Assembly (NCBI GenBank): GCA_964566965.1
Contig: CAZMKO010000001.1
Coordinates: 10,547-74,546 of the forward strand
DNA from: Oleiagrimonas sp964566965
Lineage (GTDB): Bacteria > Pseudomonadota > Gammaproteobacteria > Xanthomonadales > Rhodanobacteraceae
Reading direction: 5' to 3'
DNA length: 64,000 bases
Below, in pieces: positions 8,641 to 18,320 of this stretch; the first letter of the stretch is position 1; the number at the start of each line of letters is the position of its first letter. Under the pieces are notes generated by a model that was not told the origin of the DNA, ran no database searches, and was given only the letters and a program-made list of their open reading frames with translations. The translations under genes and the position numbers were made by a program.

Positions 8641-9845
8641 CGGCGGGTCTCCAGCACGGCACGGGGTGGGCGACCGCGAAAGCCCATGCCGCGGCGCAAC
8701 ATCGCCCGCCGCAGCGGCGGCACGCGATCGAACGCCAGCATGCCCAGCGTACGCAGTGGCGCCAGGACCGGCGCATCCAGACAGGCCAGGCGGATCAGGC
8801 CATGGCTCATGGCCATGACGCCGTCGCGGTCCGGGGCGCGCCGGCACGCGTAATCGTCCAGCCGCGACGACGCGCCGGGATCGTCGGCACCGGCCACCAG
8901 TTCGGCCAGGGTCAGCGCATCGCGCAGGCCCAGGTTGAAGCCCTGTGCACCGATCGGGTGGATGGTCTGGGCGGCGTTGCCGACCAGTACCGCGCGCGGA
9001 GCGGTCAACGACCGCGCCGCGACACGCCGAATCGGATGCACGAAACGCCGCCCCGGCCGCGTCAGGCGCCCCACTCGCCAGCCGAAGCGGGCCTGTGCCA
9101 ACGCCATGAAAGCAGCATCGTCCAGCGCCGCGACGGCATCGGCCTGATCGGCGTCCACCGTCAACACCAGTCCGGCCCGGCCGCCGGCCAGCGGCAGCAA
9201 CGCCACCGGTCCGGCATCGCTGAAACGTTCCCAGGCGCGCCCCTGCATGGCACGCTCGGTCGCCACCGTGGTGACCATGAGCGTTTGCCGGTAATCCTCG
9301 CCATCAGTGGCGATGCCCAGGGCGTCGCGGATCGTGGAATCGGTGCCGTCCGCACCCACCAGAAGGCGCGTGTGGATCTCGCGACTGGCCGCGTCGGCAT
9401 CGAGGCACACGCGCCAGCCGTCGGTTTCCGGATGGATGGACGCCACGCGTGCGGGGGCCAACCGCTCCAGCTGCGTGCAGGCGTCCAGCCGTGTCGCCAG
9501 TGCCGCCCCCAGGCGGCTGGCCGGTACCGTCCAGCCCAGGGCATCCAGACCCAGGCGTGCCGCTTCCAGGCGCGTGGCGCCGAACTCACCGGCACGGCTG
9601 ACGTGGATGCGGCGGATGGCGGTGGCGTGCGCGTCGACATGCGGCCACACGCCCAACGCGCGCAAGCCGTTCACGCTGGCCCGGGCCAGCGCCAGGTTGC
9701 GTTCGTCGGCGCGCGGCGGCGAACCGGCCTTCGGCACGAAAGCCTCGACCATGGTGGCACGGCGGCCGGCCGCGTCCAGGGCGATGGCCAGGCTGGCGCC
9801 GACCAGCCCGCCGCCCACGACGAGAATATCGGTATGCTCGGTCAT
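8637..9845 (-). CDS. ubiH: UbiH-like ubiquinone biosynthesis hydroxylase
   Basis: The 402-residue FAD monooxygenase resembles 2-octaprenyl-6-methoxyphenol hydroxylase. It has the N-terminal DILVVGGGLVGASLAIAL nucleotide fold, an ADGTDS motif mid-protein and LVGNAAQTIHPIGAQGFNLGLRD near residue 295. The ATG at 9845 (MTEHTDILVV) is preferred over an upstream in-frame start that would add 19 residues of no family resemblance. It overlaps the next gene by 4 bp. The exact position on the quinone ring is by family only. Confidence 0.87.
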   Translation of the reverse strand: MTEHTDILVVGGGLVGASLAIALDAAGRRATMVEAFVPKAGSPPRADERNLALARASVNGLRALGVWPHVDAHATAIRRIHVSRAGEFGATRLEAARLGLDALGWTVPASRLGAALATRLDACTQLERLAPARVASIHPETDGWRVCLDADAASREIHTRLLVGADGTDSTIRDALGIATDGEDYRQTLMVTTVATERAMQGRAWERFSDAGPVALLPLAGGRAGLVLTVDADQADAVAALDDAAFMALAQARFGWRVGRLTRPGRRFVHPIRRVAARSLTAPRAVLVGNAAQTIHPIGAQGFNLGLRDALTLAELVAGADDPGASSRLDDYACRRAPDRDGVMAMSHGLIRLACLDAPVLAPLRTLGMLAFDRVPPLRRAMLRRGMGFRGRPPRAVLETRR

Positions 9846-9895
9846 GCCGCCGATGATACGCGGATCGATGCATCTTCGGCTAAACTGACGTGGCG

Positions 9896-9954
9896 GCGGC
9901 ACGATGTCACATGGTGCCGCGGCAGGCGTCTTCCGGCGCCGGCGCGAGACGCCT
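9896..9954 (+). other. two hairpins in the leader of the membrane-protein/adenosyltransferase pair
   Basis: The 178-bp divergent gap holds two GC-rich hairpins: 9896-9902 with 9914-9920, and 9924-9930 with 9948-9954 (a CCGGCGCCGG palindrome sits in the second loop). The conserved segments of a cobalamin riboswitch are not visible. Whether the hairpins regulate the downstream genes is unknown. Confidence 0.4.
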
Positions 9955-10023
9955 CGCCGCCGTCCACGAAAGGCCTGCCGGCGATGCCGCCCCGTCCCAT
10001 CCTGCTACCTGTGGAGCTCCTCC

Positions 10024-10608
10024 ATGAACCTGACCCAGAATCAGCGTGTCGGCATCTTCGCGTTGCTCGCCCTCGTGATGGCCGCCACGCGCATCAACCA
10101 TTTCGCCCCCGTTCCCGACGCGTCCTGGGCCCTGTTCCTGCTGGGCGGCTTCTACCTGCGCGGTGCCGCGCGCTGGGCCTTCCCGCTGCTGTTGGCCGAA
10201 GCGGTACTGATCGACTACATCGTCATCAGCGGCCAGGGCATCAACTTCTGGTCGCATTACTGCGTGTCGGCCGCCTACTGGTTCCTGATCGCCGCCTACG
10301 GCGCGATGTGGTTCGGCGGCGCGCTCATGCGCCGTGCCGGCATCGGCTTCAACTGGCGCTCGCTGGGCATTGCCGCGGCCACGCTCGTCGCCTCCACGGC
10401 GGTGTGCCACCTGATCGCGCAAGGCAGCTTCTACTGGCTGAGCGACAGCGTCGCGTCTCCCAGCCTTGGCGGTTGGGCCGCCAACTACGCCGACTGGTAC
10501 CTGCCGTACCTGCGCACCACCGCGCTGTACGTGGCCATCGCTGCCGTGCTGCACGCCTTGGCCGTGCAGCTGGCGCGGGCCCTGCCGCAGCGCCGGCGCG
10601 CGCACTGA
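10024..10608 (+). CDS. multi-pass membrane protein of unknown function
   Basis: The 194-residue protein has about five hydrophobic segments, and its N-terminal third has the pattern TRINHFAPVPDASWALFLLGGFY. This recalls small membrane proteins (DUF6580-like) suspected of substrate transport, but I cannot name the family with certainty. It is 21 bp upstream of a cob(I)alamin adenosyltransferase, so a role in cobalamin or corrinoid uptake is a reasonable guess, not a demonstrated one. The ATG at 10024 is preceded by GGAGCTCCTCC. Confidence 0.7.
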   Translation: MNLTQNQRVGIFALLALVMAATRINHFAPVPDASWALFLLGGFYLRGAARWAFPLLLAEAVLIDYIVISGQGINFWSHYCVSAAYWFLIAAYGAMWFGGALMRRAGIGFNWRSLGIAAATLVASTAVCHLIAQGSFYWLSDSVASPSLGGWAANYADWYLPYLRTTALYVAIAAVLHALAVQLARALPQRRRAH

Positions 10609-10629
10609 GCGGAACGGGGCTGAAGGCAC

Positions 10630-11196
10630 ATGGGTAACCGTCTGTCCAAGATCTATACCCGCACCGGGGATGACGGCTCGACCGGCCTCGGTGACGGCTC
10701 GCGCGTGCCCAAGGACGCGGCCCGTGTCGCGGCCTACGGCACCACCGACGAACTCAACAGCACCGTCGGCATGGTATTGGCCTGCGACGGCGTGCCGGAT
10801 GCCGTGCGCGAGGCGCTGGTGCAGATCCAGCACGACCTGTTCGACCTCGGCGGCGAGTTGTGCATTCCGGGCATGGAGATGATCCACGACGCCGACGTCG
10901 AACGCCTGGAAAACATCCTGGACGAGCTCAACGCCGACCTGCCGAAACTCAAGGAATTCATCCTTCCCGGTGGCGGCATGGCCGCGGCCACCTGCCACCT
11001 GGCCCGCACCGTGTGCCGCCGCGCCGAGCGTGCCGTGGTGACACTGGCCCGCGACGAGGACATCCGGCCGCAGCCGCGCCACTACCTCAACCGTCTGTCC
11101 GACCTGTTGTTCGTGATGGCCCGCGTGCTGGCGCGCAGCGGCGGCCACGGCGAGGTGCTGTGGCAACACGAGCGCCGCAAGAAACCGCAGGCCTGA
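10630..11196 (+). CDS. cob(I)alamin adenosyltransferase, PduO type
   Basis: The 188-residue enzyme transfers adenosyl from ATP to cob(I)alamin to form adenosylcobalamin. It starts with the family hallmark KIYTRTGDDGSTGLGDG (ATP binding) and has FILPGG and CRRAERAVVTL, the conserved helix residues of PduO-type enzymes. Length is usual. It follows a small membrane protein and precedes the deacylase gene by 10 bp, suggesting one operon. No cobalamin synthesis genes are in view, so this fits salvage of imported corrinoid. Confidence 0.94.
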   Translation: MGNRLSKIYTRTGDDGSTGLGDGSRVPKDAARVAAYGTTDELNSTVGMVLACDGVPDAVREALVQIQHDLFDLGGELCIPGMEMIHDADVERLENILDELNADLPKLKEFILPGGGMAAATCHLARTVCRRAERAVVTLARDEDIRPQPRHYLNRLSDLLFVMARVLARSGGHGEVLWQHERRKKPQA

Positions 11197-11206
11197 GCGA
11201 CGGCCC

Positions 11207-12130
11207 GTGCTGCACCTGTACACGCATCCGGCCTGCCTGAACCACGTTCCCGGCCCGGGACACCCCGAATCGCCGCGCCGTCTGGCCGGTATCCTGGAGG
11301 CTCTGGACCACGACCGCTTCGCGGCCCTGGACCGTATCCCGGCACCCCGGGCCACGCGCGAACAGCTGCTGCGGGTGCACACGGCCGACCACGTCGAGCG
11401 CATTCTCGGCGCCACGATCAAAGACACGCTGCAGCGCCTGGACGAAGACACCTGGATGTCCAGCGGCTCGCCCGAAGCCGCCGCGCGCGCCGCCGGTGCG
11501 GCCTGCGCCGCGGTCGACGCGGTGATGCGCGGCCAGGTCGCGCACGCCTTCTGCGCCGTGCGTCCGCCCGGCCACCATGCCACCGCGGACCGGGCGATGG
11601 GCTTTTGCCTGTTCAACAACGTGGCCGTCGCCGCCGCGCACGCGCTCGCCGTGCACCGCCTGAAACGGGTCGCGATCGTCGATTTCGACGTGCACCATGG
11701 CAACGGCACCCAGGATATTTTCGCCAGTGAGCCGCGCGTCGCATACGCCTCGAGCCACCAGGGCGACCTGTACCCGCACACCGGCCGCGCCGACGACACC
11801 GACGACGGCCACCTGTGGAATGCCCCGCTGCCGGCCGGCAGCGGATCGGCGGAGTTTCGCGGCACCTGGCAGGACCACCTGCTGCCGCGCCTGCATGCCT
11901 TCCGGCCCCAGCTGGTGCTGGTCTCGGCCGGCTTCGACGCGCATCGCGAGGACCCCCTGGCCGACCTGGTGCTGCGCACCGACGATTACGCCTGGATCAC
12001 CGAGCGCCTGGTCGACCTCGCCCGCGCCCATGCGCACGGGCGCATCGTGTCGTGCCTGGAGGGAGGGTATGATTTGAACGCCTTGTGTGCCGGCGTGGTC
12101 GCGCATGTGACCGAGCTGCTGCCGGAGTGA
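11207..12130 (+). CDS. histone-deacetylase-family (AcuC/HdaH-like) deacylase
   Basis: The 307-residue zinc hydrolase belongs to the HDAC/acetoin utilisation superfamily. Active-site motifs are present: RPPGHHA with the catalytic His pair, DFDVHHGNGT with metal ligands, and GFDAHREDPL. The product begins at GTG 11207 (MLHLYTHPAC), 10 bp after the adenosyltransferase stop. Bacterial members deacylate polyamines, small amides or acyl-lysines; the substrate here is unknown. In Xanthomonadales this gene commonly precedes lptD, as here. Confidence 0.9.
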   Translation: MLHLYTHPACLNHVPGPGHPESPRRLAGILEALDHDRFAALDRIPAPRATREQLLRVHTADHVERILGATIKDTLQRLDEDTWMSSGSPEAAARAAGAACAAVDAVMRGQVAHAFCAVRPPGHHATADRAMGFCLFNNVAVAAAHALAVHRLKRVAIVDFDVHHGNGTQDIFASEPRVAYASSHQGDLYPHTGRADDTDDGHLWNAPLPAGSGSAEFRGTWQDHLLPRLHAFRPQLVLVSAGFDAHREDPLADLVLRTDDYAWITERLVDLARAHAHGRIVSCLEGGYDLNALCAGVVAHVTELLPE

Positions 12131-12203
12131 CCCGCCCTCGCCATGCCCGCCGCCAATGCTTTCTGCTAGCGTAATCCCCCAGCATTCCAAGGAGACCGGC
12201 CCC

Positions 12204-14603
12204 GTGCCGACCGACGCAACCCGACGCCCCGCCCGGCGCGCGCTGGCTTGGGCCATCACCGCCACCATGGCCGGTCTGGCCGTGCCGGCGCTGGCTGCCG
12301 CGCAGGAAGTGGCGGAGGCGCCGACGACCATTCCGGCACGCCAGGAGGCCCCCTTCGAACCGTGCCCGCTGGGCACCTTCAGCTGCCCGCCGCGCCCGGT
12401 CAGCTACGCGCTGTGCCGGCCCAACGCGCTGCTGGCGTTCTACCGGCCCGACCTGCCGCACGACGCCGACGGCCGCGAACAGGCCGTCACCGACGTGCAC
12501 GCCGAGCACTCCGACGCCGCCGACCGCGCCATCTATCACCTGGACGGCAATGTCAGCCTGCAGCGTTACGACCAGCTGCTGCAGGCCGATCACATCGATT
12601 ACAACGACCGCACCACGGCCTATGATGCGCGCGGCAGCGTGACCTGGCAGGACAGCGCGGCGCTGCTGTCGGCCTCGCGCATCCACGGCACCACCCGGCC
12701 GGATCACTCGCAGGCCAGCGACGTGCGTTACCAGATGCTGGCCTCGCGCGGCAACGGTACCGCGGCACACGCGGAAATGCGTGACGCCGATCATCACGAC
12801 TTTTCGCAGGCCACCTACTCCACCTGCGACCCCGGCCACCGTACCTGGGAGTTCCGTGCCAAGAGCATCCGCACCGACAAGGTCACTGGCACCGGCGTGG
12901 CACGCGGCGCGACCATGCGCCTGTGGGACGTGCCGTTCCTGTATCTGCCGTACATGAGCTTTCCCATCGACGACCGCCGCAAATCGGGTTTCCTGTATCC
13001 CACGTTTGCCAACAACGGCAACTCGGGCTTCATGCTCAGCGTGCCGTACTACCTGAACCTGGCGCCCAACTACGACGCCACGTTGACGCCGCAGCTGTAC
13101 ACCGAGCGCGGCCTGATGCTGGGCGGGCAGTTCCGCTACCTGTTCGGCGGCACGCGCGGCGAACTGGACGTGGACTACCTGCCCAACGACCATCGCGCCG
13201 GCAGCGACCGCAACCACCGCGACCGCGACATCGACGACGGCGCCGACCGCTACCTGCTGCAATTCAAGAACCGCAGCCGGATCAGCGACGACTGGAGCTT
13301 CAGCACCTCCATCAAGCGGGCCTCGGACAAGTACTACTTCCAGGACTTCCAGTCCGACCTGAAGGGCTACACCACGCCCTCCTCGCTGCACTCCAACGGC
13401 TACCTGCGCGGCTACGGCGACTGGTGGACGGCCTCGCTGGGTGCGGACGACTACCAGAACGTCGACCCCATCTACGACGACAGCCACGTGCAGTACAAAC
13501 GCTGGCCGCGGGCGACCTTCAACATCGACATGCCGCTGTCGCGCCATGTCACCTTCGGCATGGACAACGAGGCCGTGGCCTTCCGCAAGGACGATTCGGT
13601 CGAGGGCAACCGGCTGGACATGCAACCCTGGGTGCAGGCCGACTTCCAGGGGCCGGCCTGGTACGTGCGCCCGCGCATGGCCTGGCGCTACACCGGCTAC
13701 GAGCTGGTCGACGATCCGGACCACTACGGCTACACCAACCATTCACCGTCACGCAGCCTGCCTATCGCCAGTATCGACAGCGGACTGGTGTTCGAGCGTG
13801 ACACGTCGCTGTTCGGGCACGCCTACAAGCAAACCCTGGAGCCGCGCCTGTACTACCTGTACGTGCCCTACCGCGATCAGCGCGACCAGCCCATCTTCGA
13901 CACCCGCTCGATGCAATTCGCCTGGTGGCAGCTGTTCTCGCCCAACCGTTTTTCGGGCGCCGACCGGCAAATGGACGCCAACAACCTGACCGCCGCCCTC
14001 ACCTCGCGCCTGCTGGATACCAGTGGTGTCGAGAAGGCCGCGTTCAGTGTTGGACAGATCCGCTACTTTTCGCCGCAGCGCGTGCAGCTGAACCGTCGCA
14101 GCCACGGCACCGACTTCGACGGGTCCGACTACGTGGCCCAGATGAGCCTCAGCCTCAGTCCGACCTGGCGCCTGAACAGCGTCTACCAGTGGGATCCCAA
14201 CGACCGGCGCACCTCGGTGGGCACCCTGCAGGTACAGCGGCGCCTGGGCCCGCGCGGGCTGGTCAACTTCGCCTACCGCTACCGCCTCAACTACATGGAG
14301 CAGTTCGACGCCTCGGCCATCGTACCCATCAACGAACGCTGGCGCCTGCTGGGGCGCTGGAATGTCCAGCTGCGCGACAACACGCACTGGGAACGCGGCC
14401 AGCCCAAGACCCTGGCGGCCTTGTTCGGCGTGGAATACGACAGCTGCTGCGTGGCGGTGCGCCTGATGGGGCGTCATTATGTGCGCAACGTGCACGGCGA
14501 CACCGACAACGCCGTGATGCTGCAGGTGCAGTTCAAGGGCCTGGGCAGCTTCAGTCCGCAAACCGAGGACTTCCTGCGCCATGCTATTCTTGGCTATCAG
14601 TAA
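12204..14603 (+). CDS. lptD: LPS-assembly outer-membrane protein LptD
   Basis: The 799-residue outer-membrane protein inserts lipopolysaccharide into the outer leaflet together with LptE. A signal peptide ends near ALAAAQ (about residue 34), an OstA-like jellyroll spans roughly 90-240, and the rest is a large beta-barrel with frequent Tyr/Trp/Asp-rich strands. The adjacent pair Cys748-Cys749 corresponds to the C-terminal cysteines used for the disulfide switch. I chose the GTG at 12204 because AAGGAGA lies 8 bp upstream; the ATG at 12156 has no ribosome site and would put 16 residues before the signal peptide. surA follows on the same strand. Confidence 0.95.
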   Translation: MPTDATRRPARRALAWAITATMAGLAVPALAAAQEVAEAPTTIPARQEAPFEPCPLGTFSCPPRPVSYALCRPNALLAFYRPDLPHDADGREQAVTDVHAEHSDAADRAIYHLDGNVSLQRYDQLLQADHIDYNDRTTAYDARGSVTWQDSAALLSASRIHGTTRPDHSQASDVRYQMLASRGNGTAAHAEMRDADHHDFSQATYSTCDPGHRTWEFRAKSIRTDKVTGTGVARGATMRLWDVPFLYLPYMSFPIDDRRKSGFLYPTFANNGNSGFMLSVPYYLNLAPNYDATLTPQLYTERGLMLGGQFRYLFGGTRGELDVDYLPNDHRAGSDRNHRDRDIDDGADRYLLQFKNRSRISDDWSFSTSIKRASDKYYFQDFQSDLKGYTTPSSLHSNGYLRGYGDWWTASLGADDYQNVDPIYDDSHVQYKRWPRATFNIDMPLSRHVTFGMDNEAVAFRKDDSVEGNRLDMQPWVQADFQGPAWYVRPRMAWRYTGYELVDDPDHYGYTNHSPSRSLPIASIDSGLVFERDTSLFGHAYKQTLEPRLYYLYVPYRDQRDQPIFDTRSMQFAWWQLFSPNRFSGADRQMDANNLTAALTSRLLDTSGVEKAAFSVGQIRYFSPQRVQLNRRSHGTDFDGSDYVAQMSLSLSPTWRLNSVYQWDPNDRRTSVGTLQVQRRLGPRGLVNFAYRYRLNYMEQFDASAIVPINERWRLLGRWNVQLRDNTHWERGQPKTLAALFGVEYDSCCVAVRLMGRHYVRNVHGDTDNAVMLQVQFKGLGSFSPQTEDFLRHAILGYQ

Positions 14604-14731
14604 GTGTCGGGCGCACGTTCCCGGCACGCATGACGCGGGTTGAACATGCGCCGGCCCGTGCTGTCTCAAGACCATCTTCCGTCGTCGCGGTTCGTCCGCG
14701 GCGGTGCCGGCTTCCACCAGGTTTACCTCCG

Positions 14732-16084
14732 ATGAAGCAGATTTCCCCCTTGTTCGCCTTCCTGCTGGCCTTCACGCTGGCTTCCGTCGCCCACGCCCAG
14801 TTCCTGCCCGGCAACGCGCCCGGCCAGCCGGCCGACGACGGCAAGATCGACCGCATCGTGGCCGTGGTGGAGGAGGACGTCATCCTGCAGAGCGACCTCG
14901 ACCAGGCCATGCAGTCGGTGCAACAGCAGTACGCCTCGAATCCCGAGCAACTGCCGCCGCACGACGTGCTGGAACGCCAGGTACTGAACCGCCTGATCCT
15001 GATGAAGCTGCAGGTGCAGCGCGCCCAGGAGCAGGGCGTGCGCGTGTCGCAGAACGATGTCAGCAACGCCATCGGCAACATCGCCTCCGGCAACCACATG
15101 ACGCCGGACCAGCTGCGCCAGGCGATCGCCCAGCAGGGCGGCAGCTTCGCCGCCTTCCAGCAGAACGTCGCCGAGCAGGTGCTGGTGCAGAAACTGCGTG
15201 ACCAGGTGGTGCAGAGCTCGGTGCAGGTGACCGACGCGGAAATCGACAACATGCTGAAGGACCCGTCCTTCAACGCCGGCCGTGTGCACCTGGCGCACAT
15301 CGAGATCAACCTGCCGCAGGGAGCCGGCCCGGACGACATCGAACAGGCCAAGAGCAAGGCGGACAAGGCCGAGCAGGCCATCAAGAGCGGCATGGACTTC
15401 AGTGCCGCGGCGATCCGCTACTCCGAGGCCCAGGACGCCCTGGACGGCGGCGACCTCGGCTGGCGCGGCATGAACGAGATTCCGCCCGGCTTCGCCGACC
15501 TGGTCACCAAGATGCAGCCGGGTGAGGTGACCCCGCCGCTGCGCGGCCCGACCGGCTTCCACATCCTGAAGCTGATCGAGCGCCAGAACAACGACCGTGA
15601 CGTGGTCACCGAGTACCACGCGCGCCAGATCCTCATCAAGCCCAGCGAGCTGGTCAGTGCCGAGCAGGCCCGCCAGAAGGCCGAAGACCTGTACAAGAAG
15701 CTCAGCGCCAAGCCCAAGGATTTCGCCAAACTGGCCAAGGAAAACTCCGACGACGACACCTCGGCCAACATTGGCGGCGACCTCGGCTGGTTCCAGTTGG
15801 AAGATCACGGCGAAGCCGTGGCCAACGCCTTGCGCGGCCTGAAGGAAGGCCAGGTCTCCGAACCCTTCCAGACGCCGGCCGGCTGGGACATCGTGATGCT
15901 CGAAGGGCAGCGCGAGAGCGACGTCACCGACGAAATGCAGCGCCAGCGCGCACGCATGGCCATCGGCAACCGCAAGGCCCAGCAGGCCTACGAGGATTTC
16001 CTGCGCGAATTGCGTTCCAGCTCCTTCGTGGACATCCGCATCCCGTCCCTGCGCGACCCGGATCAGACCCAGAACAAGTCGTGA
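14732..16084 (+). CDS. surA: periplasmic peptidyl-prolyl isomerase chaperone SurA
   Basis: The 450-residue chaperone escorts outer-membrane proteins such as LptD. It has a signal peptide (cleavage after SVAHA), a SurA N-terminal domain with DRIVAVVEEDVILQSDLD, and two parvulin domains at about 177-280 and 295-390, each with the GGDLGW motif. The ATG at 14732 is preceded by ACCTCCG only, so its ribosome site is weak. The stop overlaps the GTG of pdxA. Confidence 0.96.
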   Translation: MKQISPLFAFLLAFTLASVAHAQFLPGNAPGQPADDGKIDRIVAVVEEDVILQSDLDQAMQSVQQQYASNPEQLPPHDVLERQVLNRLILMKLQVQRAQEQGVRVSQNDVSNAIGNIASGNHMTPDQLRQAIAQQGGSFAAFQQNVAEQVLVQKLRDQVVQSSVQVTDAEIDNMLKDPSFNAGRVHLAHIEINLPQGAGPDDIEQAKSKADKAEQAIKSGMDFSAAAIRYSEAQDALDGGDLGWRGMNEIPPGFADLVTKMQPGEVTPPLRGPTGFHILKLIERQNNDRDVVTEYHARQILIKPSELVSAEQARQKAEDLYKKLSAKPKDFAKLAKENSDDDTSANIGGDLGWFQLEDHGEAVANALRGLKEGQVSEPFQTPAGWDIVMLEGQRESDVTDEMQRQRARMAIGNRKAQQAYEDFLRELRSSSFVDIRIPSLRDPDQTQNKS

Positions 16085-17082
16085 GCGAACCTCCCGCCGA
16101 CGTCCTGCCGCGGCTGGCGCTGACCGCCGGCGAGCCGGCCGGCGTCGGCCCGGAGTTGCTGGCCCGCCTGGCAACCCTGCCGATGGCCGCCGACCTGGTC
16201 GCCATCACCGATGCGGACCTGCTGCGCCGTGCGGCGCGGCGCACCGGCGTCACGCTGCGCCTCGAGGACTACGACGGCAAGCCGCGCCACCTGCGCGCGC
16301 CGGGCACGCTGCGCCTGATCCATACCCCCTTGCGCGCGCCGGAAGTACCCGGCAAGCCCGACCCGCGCAATGCCTTCCACGTGCTCAACCTGCTGGCACG
16401 TGCCACCGACGGCTGCCTGGACGGGGAATTCGCCGCCATGGTGACCGCGCCGGTGCAAAAATCCGTGATCAACGAGGCCGGCGAAACCTTCAGCGGCCAT
16501 ACCGAATTCCTGGCGCAACGCGCCGGATGCGACGTGGTGATGATGCTGGCCAGCGACACGTTGCGAGTCACGCTGGCCACCACCCACATGCCCCTGTCGG
16601 CGGTACCGGCGGCGATCACCGGCGAACGCCTGGAACGCACGCTCGGCATCGTCGAGCAGGCCCTGCGCGAGCGTTTCGGCCTGGACCGGCCGCGGCTGGC
16701 CGTGCTCGGTCTCAACCCGCATGCCGGCGAGGGCGGCCACCTGGGTCGCGAGGAGATCGACGTCATCATCCCGACGCTGACGCGCCTGCGCGAGCACGGC
16801 ATGTTGCTGCTCGGGCCGCTGCCGGCAGACACCGCATTCGTGCCGGCACAGCGGGCAGGCTACGACGCGGTGCTGGCGATGTATCACGACCAGGCCCTGC
16901 CGGTGCTGAAGAGCGAAGCTTTCGACCGCACCGTGAACATCACCCTCGGCCTGCCCTTCGTACGCACCTCGGTCGACCACGGTACCGCGCTGGACCTGGC
17001 CGGCACCGGCCGTGCCGACCCGGCCAGCCTGGTCGCCGCGACCCGGATGGCACTGCGGCTGGCCGCACCGCGGACCGCCTGA
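16081..17082 (+). CDS. pdxA: 4-hydroxythreonine-4-phosphate dehydrogenase
   Basis: The 333-residue enzyme oxidises 4-phosphohydroxy-L-threonine in pyridoxal phosphate synthesis. Signatures include LTAGEPAGVGPEL at the start, GHTEFLAQR with the metal-binding His, LNPHAGEGG and AMYHDQALPVLK. It starts at GTG 16081, overlapping the surA stop by 4 bp, and is followed after 3 bp by rsmA, so the three are co-translated. Confidence 0.96.
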   Translation: MSEPPADVLPRLALTAGEPAGVGPELLARLATLPMAADLVAITDADLLRRAARRTGVTLRLEDYDGKPRHLRAPGTLRLIHTPLRAPEVPGKPDPRNAFHVLNLLARATDGCLDGEFAAMVTAPVQKSVINEAGETFSGHTEFLAQRAGCDVVMMLASDTLRVTLATTHMPLSAVPAAITGERLERTLGIVEQALRERFGLDRPRLAVLGLNPHAGEGGHLGREEIDVIIPTLTRLREHGMLLLGPLPADTAFVPAQRAGYDAVLAMYHDQALPVLKSEAFDRTVNITLGLPFVRTSVDHGTALDLAGTGRADPASLVAATRMALRLAAPRTA

Positions 17083-17085
17083 ACC

Positions 17086-17871
17086 ATGTCGCATCGCCCC
17101 AAAAAGCACTACGGCCAGCACTTTCTGCGTGAAAGCCACTATATCGACGCGATCATCCGCGCCCTGGCGCCGCGGGACGGCGACCGGCTGGTCGAGATCG
17201 GCCCCGGCGAAGGCGCGCTGACCCTGCCCCTGCTGCGCGCGGCCGGCCGGCTGACCGCCATCGAGCTCGACACCGACCTGATACCGACACTCCAACGCAA
17301 GGCCGCCGTGCTGGGCGAACTGGACATCATCCAGCGCGACGTGCTGGAAACCGACCTCACCGCGCTGGCCGGCGGTACGCCACTGCGTGTCGTCGGCAAC
17401 CTGCCCTATTACATCTCCAGCCCCATCCTGTTCCACTGCCTGGCCCATGCCGACGCGATCGCCGACATGCATTTCATGCTGCAGAAGGAAGTGGTCCAGC
17501 GCATGGCCGCGGCGCCCGGCGGCAAGACCTACGGCCGCCTCAGCGTCATGCTGCAACTGGCGTGCCGGGTGGATGCGCTGTTCGACGTGCCGCCCTCGGC
17601 CTTCGCGCCGCCGCCCAAGGTGGACTCGGCCGTGGTGCGGCTGACCCCGCTGCCTGCCGACCAACGGCCGCAAGTGGATCCCGGCTCCCTCGAGACCGTG
17701 GTCAAGGCGGCATTCGCGCAGCGTCGCAAGACACTTTCCAACGCCTTGCGCCAGCTTCTGGATGCCGAGGCGCTGCGCGCGGCCGGCGTCGACCCCCGGG
17801 CACGCGCAGAGACCCTGGAACCGGCCGATTTCGTGCGTCTGGCGCGTATCCACGCCGCACGGCTTGCCTGA
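17086..17871 (+). CDS. rsmA: 16S rRNA (adenine1518/1519-N6)-dimethyltransferase KsgA
   Basis: The 261-residue methyltransferase dimethylates two adjacent adenines near the 3' end of 16S rRNA during small-subunit maturation. SAM-binding GPGEGALT lies near residue 44 and the catalytic NLPYYISS motif near 105. The opening KKHYGQHFLRE is the classic KsgA start. It lies between pdxA and apaG in the order usual for gammaproteobacteria. Confidence 0.97.
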   Translation: MSHRPKKHYGQHFLRESHYIDAIIRALAPRDGDRLVEIGPGEGALTLPLLRAAGRLTAIELDTDLIPTLQRKAAVLGELDIIQRDVLETDLTALAGGTPLRVVGNLPYYISSPILFHCLAHADAIADMHFMLQKEVVQRMAAAPGGKTYGRLSVMLQLACRVDALFDVPPSAFAPPPKVDSAVVRLTPLPADQRPQVDPGSLETVVKAAFAQRRKTLSNALRQLLDAEALRAAGVDPRARAETLEPADFVRLARIHAARLA

Positions 17872-17899
17872 TCCGGCACGGGTACCGGACAATCACGCC

Positions 17900-18283
17900 A
17901 TGGACGACGATATGCCCTACACCTTCGACATCCGGGTGCAAACCCGCTTCGTGCCGCAACAATCCCGCCCCGCCGACAACCGTTTCGTCTTCGCCTACAC
18001 CATCACCCTGCGCAACACCGGAACGGTGCCGGCGCAACTGCTGTCGCGGCACTGGATCATCACCGACGCCAACGGCAAGGTCGAGGAGGTGCGCGGCGAC
18101 GGCGTGGTCGGCGAACAACCCTGGCTGCGCCCCGGCGACGACTACGAGTACACCTCCGGCGCCGTGCTGGAAACCGCGGTCGGAACCATGCAGGGCCGTT
18201 ACCGCATGCTGGCCGACGACGGCACCCGCTTCGACGCCCTGATCGAACCGTTCACCCTGGTCATCCCGAGGACGTTGCATTGA
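17900..18283 (+). CDS. apaG: ApaG domain protein
   Basis: The 127-residue beta-sandwich protein has the family core YTITLRNTGTVPAQLLSRHWIITDANG and GDGVVGEQPWLRPGD. ApaG is conserved next to rsmA and apaH; its biochemical role is unsettled, though ApaG folds occur in F-box proteins and cation-related phenotypes are reported. I used the ATG at 17900 (MDDDMPYTF); a second Met four codons later is possible. Confidence 0.94.
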   Translation: MDDDMPYTFDIRVQTRFVPQQSRPADNRFVFAYTITLRNTGTVPAQLLSRHWIITDANGKVEEVRGDGVVGEQPWLRPGDDYEYTSGAVLETAVGTMQGRYRMLADDGTRFDALIEPFTLVIPRTLH

Positions 18284-18320
18284 GCGCCTGCACGACCGGA
18301 CGACAGGGAGGACGCTGACA

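Noticed and set aside
9846..10023. Cobalamin riboswitch ahead of the adenosyltransferase operon
   Set aside because: The conserved core and B12 box seen at 59940-60027 are absent here.
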